The notes under the pieces are model-generated. The model saw only the letters and a list, made by a program, of their open reading frames with translations. It searched no databases and was not told where the DNA came from. From contig JADWOT020001887.1 of assembly GCA_036345935.2 (NCBI GenBank), forward strand, positions 62,001-126,000: a stretch of 64,000 nucleotides of DNA. The letters run 5' to 3'. The DNA comes from Taenia hydatigena (lineage: Eukaryota > Platyhelminthes > Cestoda > Cyclophyllidea > Taeniidae). Below, piece after piece: positions 61,149 to 64,000 of this stretch. The number at the start of each line of letters is the position of its first letter. The stretch's first letter is position 1. The position numbers and the translations under genes were made by a program.

Positions 61149-61202
61149 ACAACAATCCCCTATTTAGAAGGTGGACGCCGTAGCCCTTAGGCCACGCAGA
61201 CG
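61149..61202 (-). pseudogene. truncated tRNA-like sequence (right arm)
   Basis: Mirror of 31,046-31,119, but about 20 bases covering the T arm and B box are missing (GATTGTTGTTGTCCCG here against GATTGTGGGTTCAAG on the left). It cannot be a working pol III gene. Confidence 0.6.
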
Positions 61203-62586
61203 GGATCGCGGGCTTCAAACATTAAATTTATATATCTTGCCAAGAATGAATACCATTGCAACTGCACACTTTTTAGTTCTTTATCCTACTACTCTACCAA
61301 TTCTACCACCCAAGCAGTGCGAAGTAACTATTTTCGGCTCATTTTCATCACTTTCCTTATTCTTATAGGTTGTACTGATTTTTCCGTAATATTTGGCTCC
61401 TCGCAATATTCATTCCCATTTGACGTTCTTTGTGCCCTTCACACCTTTCCATGTCCTTCGTTTTCTTCACATGTTTTGACAGCGCTTACATGTTGCGCTC
61501 CCCTGTCACATCATTTTAGCAGTTGATTTTAATCCTTTGTTCTTTTTGTCGAGTTTTTGCAACCTTTGTTGCCAATTTACTAAATGCAGCAGGCAGAAGT
61601 TATCGCAGCGTTTTCGGACAAAGCGTGTTTCAGATCTCAGCACTTGTAGGCTAATCGTACTTCTCCAAAGCCTAGACCCGCTTGAAAATATTGTCAATTC
61701 GTGTTGCTGCGAACGTCTGACACCACGACCCCGCAGTCTTTGCCTTGAGGAAACCAAGGCCTTATCAGTTAACCAGCCAGAACTCTACTTAAGTTTGAGG
61801 ATTGGTTGAGCGCACACGCTCAAAATTGTGGTTAATCTTTGACTTAAGACAGCAGCAGGGTTCAGCGGTTCTGTGGCATGGGGTGGACACCTAATTTGTA
61901 CTTGGTAGTTATCTGATCAACGCGTTTTAAAGTCCTTGGGTCACTACTTAGTTAGGTTTTTGATGGTCGCTACTTTACCTGAAGCCCTTCGGAAGCAGTT
62001 CCTCATTTTATCCTATAATTTGCAGAAACAGGACTAAAATTGATATCCCGAGTCATCGAGTTGATTGTAAAAGTGAATTTCTTCGATGCTACTTTGCTGA
62101 TATTATTGCAAAAGAAGAGCAATTTTGCTTTGCATTTGAAGCCAAATGTCCTTCCTGATTGGTCTTAGATGATGCTTACGGACAGTTGCCTGAACACTTT
62201 CCAACATTGGAGCGAACAGTTGGTTATTGTGTCGAAATCAAACGTCTGCGAGTTTCTGTCTTACCAATTCGAGGAGGCCAATCCGGAGACAAAGTCGTGA
62301 ATGACGCGTCTGAGGCATCCCCTTCCAGGAAGGCTGGATAGGGTAACCACAATCGAGGTGTGTGTGCGCCGATGTCAATGTCAAGCCGGTCAGCGCGCTT
62401 CGTCGACGACGTTAAAATGAATTTACAGCAAGCATTGCACACCATACTGATAATGAAGAAACTATATGCTACGGATCCGACTGTTGGACTGGCTTCAGAA
62501 GCAGCCTCATCGCTGCTGTTTTCAATTGAATTGAGATAATTTCATTCGACATCTCCTTTATCTTAATCGAAGTCTTTTGAGAGGAA

Positions 62587-62895
62587 ATGTCTGCATTGCA
62601 TAAATTTAGATTTTTCAAAGTGAGCGTGTACTCATTGCGTAGTACTGGACTGATGAGAGATAGCACCGAAAAGAACATTATCTTGTTATGCATTTTGCGA
62701 ATCAATGCGCCAAAATATCTACGGCTTGGATGCGTATCAGACGGAATGTATATTTTTTTGCATAGCCAAGGCCTTTACTGTTTTATGAACGATGATATCG
62801 CACATGCGATAGCACACTTCAACCAATTTCGACCAGTTAGAGGGAGACCGACGCCCTGTTTTTGGAGAGTTGTTGAATGCCTTTCCTTTTGCTAA
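62587..62895 (+). CDS. unidentified open frame, identical in both arms
   Basis: Mirror of 29,353-29,661; same 102-residue translation. No domain recognised. Confidence 0.2.
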   Translation: MSALHKFRFFKVSVYSLRSTGLMRDSTEKNIILLCILRINAPKYLRLGCVSDGMYIFLHSQGLYCFMNDDIAHAIAHFNQFRPVRGRPTPCFWRVVECLSFC

Positions 62896-63018
62896 CTTTG
62901 TATTCTAATAGCAAAAGCAATTAACCAAACAACATTGAAACTTAACAGAGCTCAGTTTCTTGTATAATTGGATATAATGATTTCCTTAAACTTACGCATC
63001 AACTGATGTAGATCCCAG

Positions 63019-63061
63019 ATTATTACATTGTCCAGTTAGTGAATTTGGACAATGTAATAAT
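63019..63061. repeat. perfect 16-bp inverted repeat (hairpin), right arm
   Basis: ATTATTACATTGTCCA at 63,019-63,034 and TGGACAATGTAATAAT at 63,046-63,061, with the same 11-base loop as the left copy. Confidence 0.85.
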
Positions 63062-64000
63062 GGAATCATTAGTTTAGAAAGTCCAAATACGAACTTCCAT
63101 GGCCTAAGTCTTTGTGAATGATTTCTTGATTTTACAAATGAGCTTTGTTTGCCACACTTAAAATTATCTGAGCACTACCACAGGCCCTTCGTTACTCTGT
63201 AGAGCAGTGATTTTGGCAGTCATGAAGATAAGAATGGAAAAGTTTAGCTGAGTCGAGTTGTTTAACCTGGTTGCTCGTCATTCTTTGACCAAATCTCATT
63301 TCTCAACTTTAGGCAACTACTAAGATGCATCTGCCAAGATGTGGTCAAACAAGGTAGCGAAGATAGTCACACTTTGTATATACAAGGCCGAGTATTTGGT
63401 GGATGAATGAATGCATTTGAGAGGGGCTAACGATTGTCTTGAGGTGATCGTAACAGTATGGGAGGCGAACACTTGAACGGATGAAGGCGTTATGGGTGTT
63501 GCGAGAACGTGGCTTTGCAACACATGGAAGCTGAAAGTAACGATGTACATATGAATAATTTAAGACCAGGTTCATCAGACCGATAAGTGTGGGATAAGCT
63601 GAAATGCAACCAACGCCTTCCGCTGAGGGAATGTACGCATTTGGGAGCCATTTCGAACCTCACTGATTTTTAACGGACCATCCCACCTCAAAACCGAATC
63701 ACTTGCTTATAAAAGAATTGCATCCTGTGTGCAGGTTTTGCTTTATAAATGAATCATTAACACTTTGTGTCCACTAAATGATTGTCACATCAAGCTTTGG
63801 TATTTTTTCTCAAATCGGCGGATGGAAACTATGTTAAAGCAGGCTTGCGTACTGCTTTTTAGCGCTTTGCCCGGGCAAGAAACATTAGACACATGATTTA
63901 ATTTTTTCCACTCGAAACATTTGTGAATGTTGGTGAGTTCTAGCAAAGTCGTCAACACAAGTGGGTCGCTTGAGTAAAGCACACCTCGGGTAAATGCAAA

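Larger units (their letters stand above)
47211..64000. repeat. right arm of the giant inverted repeat (continues past window)
   Basis: Reverse complement of 28,245-46,094; the last bases (TCGGGTAAATGCAAA) pair with TTTGCATTTACCCGA at 28,247, so the true outer end is not seen. Right-arm-only features are a ~1.3 kb block at about 55,184-56,489, loss of the ~0.8 kb described at 40,318, and a 30-base unoccupied site at 49,523-49,552 where the left arm has the TRIM. Confidence 0.93.

Noticed and set aside
28245..64000. CRISPR arrays, prophage, bacterial operons or plasmid functions
   Set aside because: The window has spliceosomal snRNA, intron-split animal gene remnants and no long prokaryote-like coding; no regularly spaced repeats were seen.

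Overview
The window looks like metazoan nuclear DNA, probably from a flatworm and possibly a tapeworm. It holds full-length U2 snRNA genes, an elongator tRNA-Met, intron-split remnants of an NK2-class homeobox gene and of a ryanodine receptor, and a very short LTR element of the TRIM type. The cestode guess rests mainly on the TRIM, since short TRIM elements are described from taeniid cestodes, and it is inference. I found no intact multi-exon protein gene. Most short open frames are chance or shadow frames.

Layout. Bases 1-4,030 are one copy of a diverged ~4 kb duplicated block (SD1). Bases 4,031-12,070 are largely unrecognised, apart from a block (SD2) at about 8,180-8,560 that recurs at 13,850-14,340. 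Bases 12,075-27,540 are a cluster of degraded duplicates. It contains four NK2 homeobox fragments (about 12.1-12.6, 19.0-20.4, 25.3-26.1 and, inverted, 26.1-26.3 kb), four copies of a ~400 bp repeat (R), and a decayed ryanodine-receptor pore region at 21.0-23.2 kb between two of the units.

Bases 28,245-64,000 form a giant inverted repeat. The left arm is about 28,245-46,094, the spacer is ~1.1 kb, and the right arm is about 47,211-64,000, where the window ends. Each arm carries one U2 snRNA gene and one tRNA-Met gene in mirror orientation. Similarity between arms is patchy: near-identical at 29.3-30.1 / 62.1-62.9 kb and around U2, but only about 85% by eye in the SD1-derived middle (36.9-41.1 versus 51.3-54.5 kb). 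Arm-specific changes include a TRIM on the left only, a ~1.3 kb extra block on the right only, and ~0.8 kb missing from the right. A single N at 38,555 joins two near-identical ~1.06-1.09 kb segments in tandem, which looks like a haplotype-overlap assembly artefact.

The likely functional content is the RNA genes: two U2 copies differing at one base, and two identical tRNA-Met copies. The protein-gene remnants record repeated segmental duplication and decay. Boundaries of repeats and arms were read by eye and are good to tens of bases at best.
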